DNA from: Fibrobacter succinogenes | Lineage (GTDB): Bacteria; Fibrobacterota; Fibrobacteria; Fibrobacterales; Fibrobacteraceae | Direction of reading: 5' to 3' | Length of the DNA stretch: 64,000 bases | Assembly: GCA_902791475.1 (NCBI GenBank) | Contig: CADAWC010000010.1 | Coordinates: forward strand, 31,395-95,394 | Shown: positions 1 to 7,599 of the stretch, in pieces | Layout of the letters: each line of letters starts with the position of its first letter | Position numbering within the stretch: the stretch's first letter is position 1 | The notes under the pieces: generated by a model | Told to the model about the DNA's origin: nothing | Databases searched by the model: none | Seen by the model: the letters and a program-made list of their open reading frames with translations, nothing else | Made by a program: the position numbers and the translations under genes

Positions 1-40
1 CGTCCTTGCGGAGTAACTGTTCCATTTCTTCTGGTGTCAT
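1..40 (-). CDS. N-terminus of an unidentified protein (partial)
   Basis: A minus-strand reading frame opens with ATG at position 40 and runs off the left edge, giving 13 residues that begin MTPEEMEQLLRKD. A TATATT hexamer lies on the minus strand at 56-51, ten bases before the ATG, followed by TGGCGTC, the same promoter-like block seen before the cytX-like gene. No clear Shine-Dalgarno sequence is present. Too little is visible to name the product. Confidence 0.5.
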   Translation of the reverse strand, partial: MTPEEMEQLLRKD

Positions 41-289
41 GATGACGCCAAATATAGAAAAATTGGAGGCTTCGCCTTAGAATTGATTTTGAATCAAATT
101 GAAAATTATGCGGGCGGGGCCCCAGCTCGGAGTTGCGAAGGCCGCACGGGCCCCTCCCTGCACCCTCCCCATCCTTGGCCGACGCTTTATTCTCACGACG
201 ATTTATTTTTTTTGTTAATTGCGAGAATATCTCGCATAGACACATAAAAATGTTCTAATGTGCGAAAAAAGTGAATATTTTATTGAATC
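41..289. other. Intergenic region with GC-rich palindromic block
   Basis: No gene is seen. The left part is AT-rich. Positions about 111-170 are strikingly GC-rich, with GGGGCCCC and GGGCCCC palindromic words, then a C-rich run that reads on the minus strand as four G-tracts (151-170). The right part is AT-rich again and includes a T-run near 205-215. Confidence 0.6.
151..170 (-). other. Putative G-quadruplex motif
   Basis: The minus strand reads GGGG-A-GGG-TGCA-GGG-A-GGGG. This meets the usual pattern of four runs of at least three G with loops of one to seven bases. It lies between the partial gene at 1-40 and the maltokinase-like gene. Folding is inferred from the pattern only. Confidence 0.45.
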
Positions 290-1474
290 TTATAACTCTA
301 GCAATGCTTTGGCGGGAATCCAGAACCAGTCGGGGCGAAATTCTAGCTCGTAGCATGCTTCGTAGATAGCTTTCGCGAGAATGTAGGGCTTGGATTCCTT
401 CTCGATTTCTTCGGCGGAAATCCCGGAAACCTTGGAATATCCTGTGACAAAAGCTTTTTGAGCTTCGGTTGGGTCGGTCTTGGCGACGGCGCCTGCGTAA
501 GCAAAGCTGCGCAGCATCCCGGCGATATCGACAGCGGGGGTGCGGATGGTGCGCCTGTAGTCGAGGCTACGCGTGGGTTCCCCTTCAAAGTCTATAATCT
601 CGAAATGCTTGGTGCCGTTTGCACTTTGCGTAATCAGCACTTGCCCAAGATGGTAATCCCCGTGGATGCGCTGTTTTTTGATAGTCTTGTCGCTGAACGT
701 TTCGCGGAGCAAGTCACTGTAGCGGATGCGCAGTTCCGGGAGCTTATCGCGCAATTTTGAAACGTACTCGGTATCCGTGGAGTTCTTCAAAAGTTGAGCC
801 AATCGGTCGAATGGAGGCTCGATGCCACTGTACTTGGGACCGCTTAATCGCTTGAGGCTTTCGTGCATCTGCGCGGTGGACATCCCGAGCTGGAAAGCGT
901 CCGTGCTATTCATGTTATTGCAGAATTCGCTCCAGGCGTCAAGTGCGTTTGGGAAATGCTCTTCGAGGATTCCCCACGTGTAAATTTCACCGCCTTTGGC
1001 CTTGTAATTGCAGACGGCGTAAAGTCTTGGAACGCGGCTGCTGTCTGCCTTGTTCATCGCTTCTAGAATTTCGGCTTCGGGGTGTAAACCCGGTTCTAGC
1101 CTGCGGTATAGCTTGAAGAAAAACTTGCCGGGAGCGCAAAATGCGGAATTGCTCTGTTCCTTTGAAACGGGCTTGATACTCGTGAGCGCTGCCCTAGAAA
1201 ACGGCGATGTAATTCTAAACGAGAAAAATCCGGAGTCGCCTGCGAAAACAGACTGCTGAGAGCCATCGAGGAATGCGTCTTCGAGAATTTTACCGACCGC
1301 ATTTTCGTCATCGATGACAGTGTAAATATCGCTTTCGCCATCGTCAAACGAAACCTTGATAAGCCTGATGCGCGTGTTGCCGGCTTCTGTGGAGTCGAGC
1401 GTGTCTGTGCGTAAGATGGTTCTGTTTTTCCCCATGAACCAACGTTGCTTGCTAAAATACTTGATAAGGTTCAT
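290..1474 (-). CDS. Maltokinase-like sugar kinase (aminoglycoside phosphotransferase fold)
   Basis: This 394-residue cytoplasmic protein resembles maltokinase (Mak/Pep2), which phosphorylates maltose to maltose-1-phosphate for glycogen or alpha-glucan synthesis through GlgE. The N-terminus carries the QRWFMGKNRT signature of the maltokinase cap domain. The C-terminal half has the phosphotransferase catalytic loop IHGDYHLGQVL (about residues 273-283) and the following metal-binding motif EIIDFEGEP. The length is a little short of typical maltokinases (about 450). No treS or glgE neighbour is visible inside the window; the partial upstream gene is on the same strand but is downstream in transcription. 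The start ATG lies directly after a TATATT hexamer and no Shine-Dalgarno sequence is visible. Other kinases of this fold cannot be excluded. Confidence 0.75.
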   Translation of the reverse strand: MNLIKYFSKQRWFMGKNRTILRTDTLDSTEAGNTRIRLIKVSFDDGESDIYTVIDDENAVGKILEDAFLDGSQQSVFAGDSGFFSFRITSPFSRAALTSIKPVSKEQSNSAFCAPGKFFFKLYRRLEPGLHPEAEILEAMNKADSSRVPRLYAVCNYKAKGGEIYTWGILEEHFPNALDAWSEFCNNMNSTDAFQLGMSTAQMHESLKRLSGPKYSGIEPPFDRLAQLLKNSTDTEYVSKLRDKLPELRIRYSDLLRETFSDKTIKKQRIHGDYHLGQVLITQSANGTKHFEIIDFEGEPTRSLDYRRTIRTPAVDIAGMLRSFAYAGAVAKTDPTEAQKAFVTGYSKVSGISAEEIEKESKPYILAKAIYEACYELEFRPDWFWIPAKALLEL

Positions 1475-1484
1475 AATATAAACT

Positions 1485-1513
1485 TGTCATTCCCGCGAAG
1501 GCGGGAATCTCCC
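1485..1513. repeat. Palindromic repeat, family A (GTCATTCCCG type)
   Basis: TGTCAT is followed by a stem TTCCCGC / GCGGGAA with loop GAAG and then TCTCC. The same layout recurs at 2856-2885, 7600-7628, 7648-7677, 58939-58973 and 59003-59032, in both orientations. Confidence 0.8.
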
Positions 1514-1599
1514 TACACGTTTTGTTTTGAATATATATTTTTTGACTAGAAAATATTTTTTTAATAATAAACCGTTAGACCAAAATAATATATAATATA

Positions 1600-1710
1600 A
1601 AACGTAGGAGATGGAAGGGTGGATTCTCCTTGGAAAAACAAAGAAAGTGTCTTCGATTATGGTCGATGTTTGGTCGATACGGATTAGGAGAGGACACTTT
1701 CTTTTCTTTT
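1600..1710 (+). ncRNA. Candidate small RNA with 3' hairpin and T-run
   Basis: Promoter-like elements precede this stretch: TTGACT at 1542, 17 bp, TAATAA at 1565, and also TATAAT at 1591. The segment contains AGGAGA / TCTCCT arms (1606-1611, 1625-1630) and two copies of TGGTCGAT. It ends with a perfect 12-bp inverted repeat, AAAGAAAGTGTC at 1640-1651 and GACACTTTCTTT at 1693-1704, running into a T-rich tract. The large loop (about 41 nt) is longer than in a standard terminator. A 48-codon reading frame also begins at about 1611, but its GGAG overlaps the ATG, so an RNA seems likelier. No known RNA family was recognised. Confidence 0.3.
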
Positions 1711-1720
1711 TTGCCCTAAA

Positions 1721-2083
1721 TTATTTTCCCGGATTTTGGAGTGGAGCGAAATAGCCTTGCGTGCGCAATGAGGCTAGAACCTTAAGCTGTTGCGGAACGG
1801 GTTCGCGTGGGAGTCCTTCAATCACGAAGGGCGGAATCTGTTTGATGGGCTTGAACGCTTCTGGAACATCGCTGTAATCACAGAGCTGCCATGCGGCAAG
1901 CAGTTTTTCAATGAATTCCGTCCATGGAAAACTGTCGGACGGATGCATGGTAAATCTTGCGGGCTTGAGGTTGTCCCTCGCATCGAGCAAGAGGCTCCCG
2001 TCTTTATAACAAGCAATAACGGCGGCCTTACGAGAAGCTCCGTCGGTTGCTTGTTGGGCGGGTATGTTCAGAATGAGCTGCAA
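1721..2083 (-). CDS. Hypothetical protein, TTG start
   Basis: This 120-residue reading frame begins MQLILNIPAQQ if TTG is used; there is no in-frame ATG upstream before a stop. It has no signal peptide or membrane segment, and no family was recognised. It starts two bases after the stop of the 45-codon frame at 2086-2223, so the two may be translated together, or they may be one gene broken by a frameshift. The sequence is not low-complexity and contains FPWTEFIEKLLAAWQ and FVIEGLPREPVPQQ, which look like real protein. Confidence that it is coding is moderate. Confidence 0.5.
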   Translation of the reverse strand: MQLILNIPAQQATDGASRKAAVIACYKDGSLLLDARDNLKPARFTMHPSDSFPWTEFIEKLLAAWQLCDYSDVPEAFKPIKQIPPFVIEGLPREPVPQQLKVLASLRTQGYFAPLQNPGK

Positions 2084-2085
2084 GC

Positions 2086-2223
2086 CTATGCCGTTGCGAG
2101 GAGTTCACGCTGGAGAAGGCTGTACTCGTGTTCCGAAATAGAGGTGATTTTTAAAATCAGCTCGCGTTTGAGCCCTGCTTTGATGAGCTCTTTTGCTTCG
2201 TCAATTTTACTTGTTGTTGCCAT
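2086..2223 (-). CDS. Small hypothetical protein (45 aa)
   Basis: ATG at 2223 follows AAGAAAAGAGGCTTAAT, which offers a usable purine-rich ribosome site. The product, starting MATTSKIDEAKELIKAG, is charged and predicted helical. Its KAGLKRELILKITSIS stretch is reminiscent of the helical tail found at the end of some PD-(D/E)XK/Rpn-type transposase-like proteins, but here it stands at the N-terminus. The resemblance is weak. It directly precedes the 1721-2083 frame. Confidence 0.4.
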   Translation of the reverse strand: MATTSKIDEAKELIKAGLKRELILKITSISEHEYSLLQRELLATA

Positions 2224-2454
2224 ATTAAGCCTCTTTTCTTAAAAGACGTAATATAAAAATAATCTTTCTGTGACGAAAATGCCAATACTGGAAAGAAAAT
2301 TTTTTGGCAAATATATAAAAAATGTGCGCCGTAACACATTGATGGTCAATGAATTAGACTTGACGAATTGTCCAAGAAGTGGCTTTGCTGCGGCCGTTTT
2401 TGTGTGATTGGGTTCACTCGGTTTTTACTGTTTAGCCCTTTTCTTGCGCCAGTT

Positions 2455-3297
2455 CTATAAAAATTCTGGAGGGACGATGCCTTCGAGAACGGGGAAGGAC
2501 TTGCGGTAATTGTGTTCGGCCTCACGGTCTAGTTCGGCGGAAATGATGGCCTCGTTTTGCGAGGGGCCTTCGGCAAGAATGTCTCCGTTCGGCGAAATGA
2601 TGAGAGATGTGCCTGCAAGCGGGAGCTTTTGGTTGGGGTTTTCGCTGACGGCGTTCACGGCGGCGATATAGACTTGGTTTTCGATGGCGCGTGCTCTGAG
2701 GAGCGTCTCCCAGTGGGCTCGTCTTTTGGCGGGCCACGCTGCCTGGATCGTGATGAGGTTTGCCCCTTTTTTGGTCGCTTCGCGGAAGATTTCGGGGAAC
2801 CGCAAGTCGTAGCAGATAAACGAAGCTATTGTCCAGCTTACAGATTCTGCCTTATTGTCATTCCCGACTTGATCGGGAATCTCCTTTAATTTAAATAAAT
2901 TAATATTTTCGCCCGCTTTAAAGCTTTCTTTCTCGGGAAAGAACAAGTTCATCTTGTTGTACCCGCAGGATTCCTGGGCTTCGTGTGGATTGTAGATGCT
3001 TATGTGGTTATAAAATCCGTGGCTTGCGCGGGTGATGCCTGCTCCCATGATGATGCAGTTCGTAGCGTCTGCGATTTCGGAGAGCGTGCGTGCTGTTTCA
3101 TCGGCGCTATTCGAGCTGAAGTCTTCGGCGGCATTGTCGAGATTGGCGGGCACATATCCTGTAGCAAACATCTCGGGAAGCAGAATCAAACTCCCTGTAG
3201 CAGGTTTGGCATCGAGAATCATCTTCTTTGCTCGTGCGAGATTTTCGGTTTTGTTGCCCTTAACGCTGTCGAATTGGACTAAATAAACTTTAAGCAT
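2455..3297 (-). CDS. Nitrilase-superfamily amidase (omega-amidase-like)
   Basis: This 280-residue cytoplasmic hydrolase belongs to the carbon-nitrogen hydrolase superfamily. The catalytic triad is visible: Glu42 in LLPEMFATGY, Lys114 in YNKMNLFFPE and Cys161 in FICYDLRFPE. The closest general resemblance is to YafV/Nit2-type omega-amidases, which hydrolyse alpha-ketoglutaramate-like amides; the substrate here is inferred. Residues about 137-149 (LKEIPDQVGNDNKAE) are encoded by an in-frame palindromic repeat and lie just before the catalytic Cys strand, where relatives usually have a short turn. The start ATG has no Shine-Dalgarno sequence; a minus-strand TATATT ends six bases before it, suggesting a leaderless transcript. 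It is divergent from the TonB-receptor-like gene. Confidence 0.85.
   Translation of the reverse strand: MLKVYLVQFDSVKGNKTENLARAKKMILDAKPATGSLILLPEMFATGYVPANLDNAAEDFSSNSADETARTLSEIADATNCIIMGAGITRASHGFYNHISIYNPHEAQESCGYNKMNLFFPEKESFKAGENINLFKLKEIPDQVGNDNKAESVSWTIASFICYDLRFPEIFREATKKGANLITIQAAWPAKRRAHWETLLRARAIENQVYIAAVNAVSENPNQKLPLAGTSLIISPNGDILAEGPSQNEAIISAELDREAEHNYRKSFPVLEGIVPPEFL
2856..2885. repeat. Family A palindrome inside a coding sequence
   Basis: The same TGTCATTCCCG ... CGGGAATCTCC element found between genes lies within the nitrilase-family gene. The stem arms are TTCCCGA and TCGGGAA with loop CTTGA. Read on the minus strand it is open in the gene's frame and adds about ten residues around EIPDQVGNDN. 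Confidence 0.85.
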
Positions 3298-3303
3298 GCG
3301 TAT

Positions 3304-3309
3304 AATATA
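3304..3309 (-). promoter_or_regulatory. -10 element six bases before the nitrilase start
   Basis: The minus strand reads TATATT, then six bases (ATACGC), then ATG. With a normal 6-8 nt distance from the -10 box, transcription would begin at or next to the A of the start codon. No Shine-Dalgarno sequence is present. Confidence 0.5.
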
Positions 3310-3351
3310 AGATGTTGAGGACTTGCTTGAATTTTTCTTGCATAAAATATC

Positions 3352-3357
3352 TATTTT
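3352..3357 (+). promoter_or_regulatory. -10 element six bases before the TonB-receptor-like start
   Basis: TATTTT is followed by GAAAGC and then ATG at 3364. This is the same spacing as in the divergent nitrilase promoter 43 bp away. No good -35 hexamer is evident and no Shine-Dalgarno sequence is present. Confidence 0.45.
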
Positions 3358-3363
3358 GAAAGC

Positions 3364-5715
3364 ATGAATTTCCGCTTATTTTTCAGCTTTGTCCTGTTTA
3401 TTGTGGTTGGGGTCTTTGCGGCTTCGCCTACAACGGTTATCGGTGTCGTCCTTGAAGCAGAATCGGATTTGCCTGTCAAGGATGTGGCTATTACGTATCA
3501 GTCTGGCAAGCGCATCGGTGAGACGGATTCCCGAGGTCGTTTTGAGCTGACCGTGGATTCCAAGAATGCCTCGCTTGTGTTCAAGAAAGAGGGCTTCGAT
3601 AGCGTCTTTGTGGATTTGCAGGACTATGCCGACTTGATGGACATGGTCATTACGCTCAGCACGAATGTCACGAATCTTGGTTCGAGCACGATTATTGGCG
3701 ATGGTGAACCGGTCAAGTGGGAAGTTGAACGAACGGTAAAACTTGAAAAGCTTGAAGATGCGGCGGGAATGCGTTTTGACTTGACGGAGCACTTGAGCCA
3801 GATGCCTGGTATTTCGGGTCAGAAAGATTTTAGCAGCGCTCTTTATTATGAAGGTTCTCGTGCAAGCGACGTTGCCTACCATTTGGGCCGCCTCCGCATC
3901 CCGAACATGCGTCATTTGGATGTGGGCTTTCCGGGCAACTTGTCTGTCGTGAACCCGCACACGTTAAGCGGTATCGAAGTTCATGACCATTACGGACAAG
4001 GACCTCTTGGGCAAGGCTTGGCAACTTCAATCCAGTACATTCCGGAACAGACGAGTGGCGAATGGGGGCTGAGAGGCTCTGCCGGTCTTACACTCCAGGA
4101 AGTTGTGCTTGATGCACCGTTTTTTATCTGGGATAGCTTCCGCTTTGCTTTCCGCCGCCTGGATGGCGAGATGCTCAAAAATTTGGGCGAAAAGTTCTTT
4201 ACGGAATTCCGCAAGCGTGATGACGATTGCTCTGGCGACTGCAAGGTGAAGTCTTCGGATCCGTTTGATCTTACGGCATTTGATGTTTATGCTCAGTTGA
4301 ACGGTTCCGATTCTCTCGGAAATAAGACTTGGGCTTTGAGAGCTTTGTACAGCTCTGATGAATACAAGATCAGTCAGGATACATCGTCTACTTATGGTGC
4401 CATCAATTCGATTGATATTATCGAGGGTAGTCAAAAGTATTTGGTGCTTGGTGCTGAATACGCTTCTAAGTTTGGCACGAACTTCCATGCGGGGCTTGTC
4501 CGCGAGAGCTTGAGCGATACGTTGCGTGATACGACGGGATTCCGTTCGGGCAAGCTTTCCGATGAATCGGCAAGAACTTTTATTGACGGTTACAGCCAAA
4601 CGCATACGACGCTCAGTGCTGGTGCGGATAAGAGATTTAATGCAGACATCTTTGGTGCGGACTTACGAGGCGCTGTTCTCTATGAACACCACATGGTTGA
4701 ACGCAGTTTCCCGGTTCCTGGTGGTGAAGAAAGTAGCGATTACCAGACGGGCGTTCTGTCGGGTGCAGTGACTCTTGACTGGAAGGATAATTATTCGGAA
4801 CACATGCTTTCTGTGGGAGCCGTGGCGGATGCTGCGGACCACAAGGCTTTGCCGACGGCTTCTTTCGATATGGAACGTAATTTGTCTAAAACAGACTCTG
4901 CTTACTGGAGACTCTTTGGCAATGCTGCTTACCGTGCAGACTGGAAGCATTACTTTGACAATGGTGATTTGACCGGTCGTTTGGAATCGGGAACGTCGCT
5001 CAAGCTTGGCTTTGGCTACCGCTCCAAGTACTTGGTGGCTCAGTTCTCGGGCTTTGGACGTTTCTACTTTGATCCGCTCCTCCCGTTGCCGAAAGCTTTT
5101 GCAAATTACAATGATGTGACTCCGGTTGATTACGCTTGGGTTTCTGGCGCTTCGGGATCTTTGGAATGGAAGACTTCTCATCACTTCTCGCTCGCGATGA
5201 ATGCAAGCTCTGTGTATGGTGAATACGAACTGAAGGGCGGAAAGTCTTTGCCGTGGGAAGCGAACTCCCGTTTGGATATGGTGACGCATCTCAGATATTA
5301 TCCGCGCAAGGATTCGATTGTGTCTGTGATTTTGACGCACCATGCGGCATGGCATAGACCGCTTTACTATTATGCGATTAAGCCTGCAACAAATGATAAG
5401 AATGGTACGCGTGAACTTAAGGATTATCACGAATTCACGGACTTGTACAGAACGGATTTGCGTGTGAATCTCGACTTGACAAAGACAAAGGGTTTCTTCA
5501 GGAACGCAAGATTCTACCTCGAACTGGATAATATTTTCTCGAAGCTTGATGTCGCAGCCTTGAAGTTCCTTGGTTCCGAGAATGCTCGTGAACGTTCTTG
5601 GGTCGCTCGCGATAACGACAAGAATACAGCTAATGGCTATGACCTCGTGCCGTTTATTGCTAAGGGCATGGGGCTCTACTTCCAGTTTGGCGTAGAAGTG
5701 CAATTGGGAATATAA
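3364..5715 (+). CDS. TonB-dependent receptor-like outer-membrane protein with carboxypeptidase-regulatory-like domain
   Basis: This 783-residue protein starts with a signal peptide (cleavage near FAAS, residue about 20). A carboxypeptidase-regulatory-like beta-sandwich follows at about residues 24-95 (GVVLEAESDLPVKDVAITY, then FKKEGFDSVFVDL). A plug-like segment spans about 115-225 (LSQMPGISGQKDF, GIEVHDHYGQG), and a long series of amphipathic strands to the C-terminus fits a beta-barrel. This layout matches SusC-like and other TonB-dependent receptors, which import large ligands across the outer membrane. No TonB box was identified with confidence and no SusD-like partner is adjacent, so the ligand is unknown. 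It is 61 bp upstream of the dipeptidase gene on the same strand, with repeats in between. Confidence 0.75.
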   Translation: MNFRLFFSFVLFIVVGVFAASPTTVIGVVLEAESDLPVKDVAITYQSGKRIGETDSRGRFELTVDSKNASLVFKKEGFDSVFVDLQDYADLMDMVITLSTNVTNLGSSTIIGDGEPVKWEVERTVKLEKLEDAAGMRFDLTEHLSQMPGISGQKDFSSALYYEGSRASDVAYHLGRLRIPNMRHLDVGFPGNLSVVNPHTLSGIEVHDHYGQGPLGQGLATSIQYIPEQTSGEWGLRGSAGLTLQEVVLDAPFFIWDSFRFAFRRLDGEMLKNLGEKFFTEFRKRDDDCSGDCKVKSSDPFDLTAFDVYAQLNGSDSLGNKTWALRALYSSDEYKISQDTSSTYGAINSIDIIEGSQKYLVLGAEYASKFGTNFHAGLVRESLSDTLRDTTGFRSGKLSDESARTFIDGYSQTHTTLSAGADKRFNADIFGADLRGAVLYEHHMVERSFPVPGGEESSDYQTGVLSGAVTLDWKDNYSEHMLSVGAVADAADHKALPTASFDMERNLSKTDSAYWRLFGNAAYRADWKHYFDNGDLTGRLESGTSLKLGFGYRSKYLVAQFSGFGRFYFDPLLPLPKAFANYNDVTPVDYAWVSGASGSLEWKTSHHFSLAMNASSVYGEYELKGGKSLPWEANSRLDMVTHLRYYPRKDSIVSVILTHHAAWHRPLYYYAIKPATNDKNGTRELKDYHEFTDLYRTDLRVNLDLTKTKGFFRNARFYLELDNIFSKLDVAALKFLGSENARERSWVARDNDKNTANGYDLVPFIAKGMGLYFQFGVEVQLGI

Positions 5716-5717
5716 TT

Positions 5718-5748
5718 AGTAGGCGGTAGGAAGTAGACAGTAGGAAGT
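5718..5748. repeat. Simple intergenic repeat, family F (GTAGGAAGTAGACAGTAGG type)
   Basis: Related words GTAGGCGGTAGGAAGTAGACAG are present here, and the inverted form CTACTGTCTACTTCCTAC recurs at about 31444-31461 after transketolase. No coding potential is seen. Confidence 0.55.
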
Positions 5749-5757
5749 TGCGCTAGT

Positions 5758-5792
5758 TGTCATTGCGAGGATCGAAGTGACGAAGCAATCTA
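5758..5792. repeat. Palindromic repeat, family B (TGTCATTGCGAG type), overlapping a start codon
   Basis: TGTCATTGCGAG ... GACGAAGCAATCTA is a classic dispersed bacterial palindrome layout. It reaches into the dipeptidase gene: the GTG start at 5777 and the codons for TKQS lie inside it. Confidence 0.7.
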
Positions 5793-6505
5793 TTATTTTA
5801 GCAATTGCGTTTTTCGCGGTTTCCTCGTTTGCGCATGTAACGGATAGCTTGTTTGTGCCGCCGAAGCCCGCGAAACCTTTGCGTTATTGCTCTTCGGCAA
5901 AGCAATGGGTGGATTACGCAAGCCACGATTCTAATTTGGTCGAAATTACGTATATGCGTGGGCTGCGCATGGATTTGCGCTATGCTACGTTTAACAACGT
6001 GACCGGTCACGACATGTATTGCGGTATCCAGCGTGCATTTATCCATAAGGATGGCTTGCCAAAGCTGAAACGAGCGCTTTCGATTATAGCTAAAGAATTG
6101 CCGGGATATACGCTTGTAATCTTTGATGCGGCTCGTCCGATGTATGCGCAGTCGGTTCTGAAACAATCTGTGGCGGGAACGCCTTACAGCCATTTCGTTT
6201 CGTCGGGCAAGACGGGCGGGCTCCACAATTACGGGCTTGCGCTTGATTTGGGAATTGCCGATAGCACTGGCAATTTGCTCGATATGGGAGCCGACTTTGA
6301 TTCGTTTGAACGTTGTGCGGGTGTAGTGGGCGAGGCTGATGCTTTAAAGTCCGGGCGCCTAACTCAACTGCAAATCGATAACCGCAACTTGCTCCGCAAT
6401 ATCATGAAGCGTGCGGGGTGGGTGATGCTCCCTAGCGAATGGTGGCATTTTAATGCGTTTACGCGCTCCTATACCAAGGAACACTATCCGCTGTTCCCGA
6501 TGTAA
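5777..6505 (+). CDS. ddpX: D-alanyl-D-alanine dipeptidase (VanX/DdpX family)
   Basis: The 242-residue protein carries a signal peptide (hydrophobic core IILAIAFFAVSSFA), so it is exported, probably to the periplasm. The zinc-peptidase M15D signatures are present: FDAARPMYAQ, GGLHNYGLALDLGIAD (zinc His and Asp) and EWWHFN (catalytic Glu and zinc His). The enzyme hydrolyses D-Ala-D-Ala; in species without vancomycin resistance it serves peptidoglycan turnover or D-Ala recovery. No vanH or vanA partner is present, so a resistance role is unlikely. GTG at 5777 is the only plausible start, because no ATG precedes the mature domain. That start and the first residues of the signal peptide come from a dispersed palindromic repeat. 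Confidence 0.85.
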   Translation: MTKQSIILAIAFFAVSSFAHVTDSLFVPPKPAKPLRYCSSAKQWVDYASHDSNLVEITYMRGLRMDLRYATFNNVTGHDMYCGIQRAFIHKDGLPKLKRALSIIAKELPGYTLVIFDAARPMYAQSVLKQSVAGTPYSHFVSSGKTGGLHNYGLALDLGIADSTGNLLDMGADFDSFERCAGVVGEADALKSGRLTQLQIDNRNLLRNIMKRAGWVMLPSEWWHFNAFTRSYTKEHYPLFPM

Positions 6506-6549
6506 GTTAAGTGCTCTAAGTTACGAGTTTCTAGAAAATTTTATGTCAA

Positions 6550-6592
6550 GATTTTCTAATGACCAATGACTACTAACTAGTAACTATAATCT
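6550..6592. repeat. Low-complexity intergenic repeat, family D (AATGACCAATGACT words)
   Basis: Near-tandem words TAATGACCAATGACTACTAACTAGTAAC fill the gap between the convergent dipeptidase and tsaC-like genes. The same vocabulary recurs around 24757-24787, 25370-25450, 26436-26470 and 59615-59705, always between genes. Confidence 0.6.
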
Positions 6593-6597
6593 CGTAT

Positions 6598-7560
6598 TTA
6601 CGGCAATGTCTTGATGCTGGCGCGCTTGAGGCGGTCGTTCAGGGCGATGCCGATTCCCTTGTTGGGTATAGGGTCTACGAGAATCAGGTCGTATTCGGAT
6701 TTGTCAAGGTCGTGCATGAAAGCGTAAAGCTTGGAAGTTGCTTCGACCATGTCGCCTGTAGCTGACAAGTTTACTGTAGCAGGAATTGGGCCTGCTTGTG
6801 AGCCAAACGCAATGCGGACGGTATGCTCTGGGAGCGTGTAGCCGGCCGGGACTTCGCCGTAGTAAAGCGGGACTTGCGGGCGGTAATGCGTGTCGCATTG
6901 GCCGGGTGCAAGCATTGGCTGGCCCGGCTTGGATGTAGATTCCTTGATTTTCACTTCACCGAGAATGGCCTTGAACATCTCTGGCGTGATGGCGCCTGGA
7001 CGCATCACGGTCGGTTCACCGACGAGCGAGATAATCGAACTTTCGACGCCAACGGAGCAGGGGCCACCATCGACAATGCCTGCGATGCGGTCAGCGAGCT
7101 GGGCTGCAACGTGTTCAGCGGTCGTGGGGCTCACGTGCTTAAAGAGGTTTGCGCTCGGGGCGGCAAGCGGGAGTCCGGATTCCCTGATAATAGCCTGTGC
7201 AATCGGATGGCTCGGGAAGCGCACCGCGACAGAGGGGAGAGCGCTTGTACAAAGGTCGGGGATGCAATCCTTCTTGGGGAGGATAATCGTCATCGGGCCC
7301 GGCCAATAAGCTTCGGCGAGCTTGTAGGCGCTATCGGGAATGTCCTTGGCGATGTCGGTGAGCTGTGCAATGTCTGCAATATGGACAATCAGCGGGTCGA
7401 ACGTCGGGCGTTCTTTAGCTGCGAAAATCTTGGCGAGAGCTTTGGGCTCGAAAGCGTTACCGGCGAGCCCGTAAACCGTTTCTGTCGGGATGGCGACGAC
7501 TTCGCCTTCCTTGAGGAGGCGGGCTGCTTCGCTGACACTTGTCCATGGCGGGAATTTCAT
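6598..7560 (-). CDS. tsaC: L-threonylcarbamoyladenylate synthase (TsaC/Sua5)
   Basis: Using the ATG at 7560 gives 320 residues starting MKFPPWTSVSEAARLL. The YrdC fold occupies roughly residues 1-190, with PTETVYGLAGNAF, the KxR-type ERPTFDPLIVHI region and AAPSANLFKHVSPT. A C-terminal Sua5-type domain follows, as in long Sua5 proteins (about 320-350 residues). The enzyme makes threonylcarbamoyl-AMP from Thr, bicarbonate and ATP, the first step of t6A37 tRNA modification. An ATG 45 bases further upstream exists, but it lies within a family A repeat and would add a non-conserved leader. TATTTT lies seven bases before the chosen start, and no Shine-Dalgarno sequence is present. Confidence 0.9.
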   Translation of the reverse strand: MKFPPWTSVSEAARLLKEGEVVAIPTETVYGLAGNAFEPKALAKIFAAKERPTFDPLIVHIADIAQLTDIAKDIPDSAYKLAEAYWPGPMTIILPKKDCIPDLCTSALPSVAVRFPSHPIAQAIIRESGLPLAAPSANLFKHVSPTTAEHVAAQLADRIAGIVDGGPCSVGVESSIISLVGEPTVMRPGAITPEMFKAILGEVKIKESTSKPGQPMLAPGQCDTHYRPQVPLYYGEVPAGYTLPEHTVRIAFGSQAGPIPATVNLSATGDMVEATSKLYAFMHDLDKSEYDLILVDPIPNKGIGIALNDRLKRASIKTLP

Positions 7561-7599
7561 GAAATAAAAAATAGAAAATGCAGAAGGATTTAGTCTATT

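Noticed and set aside
5777..6505. A vancomycin-resistance role for the VanX-like dipeptidase
   Set aside because: There is no vanH, vanA ligase or vanRS pair nearby, and a signal peptide points to cell-wall turnover.
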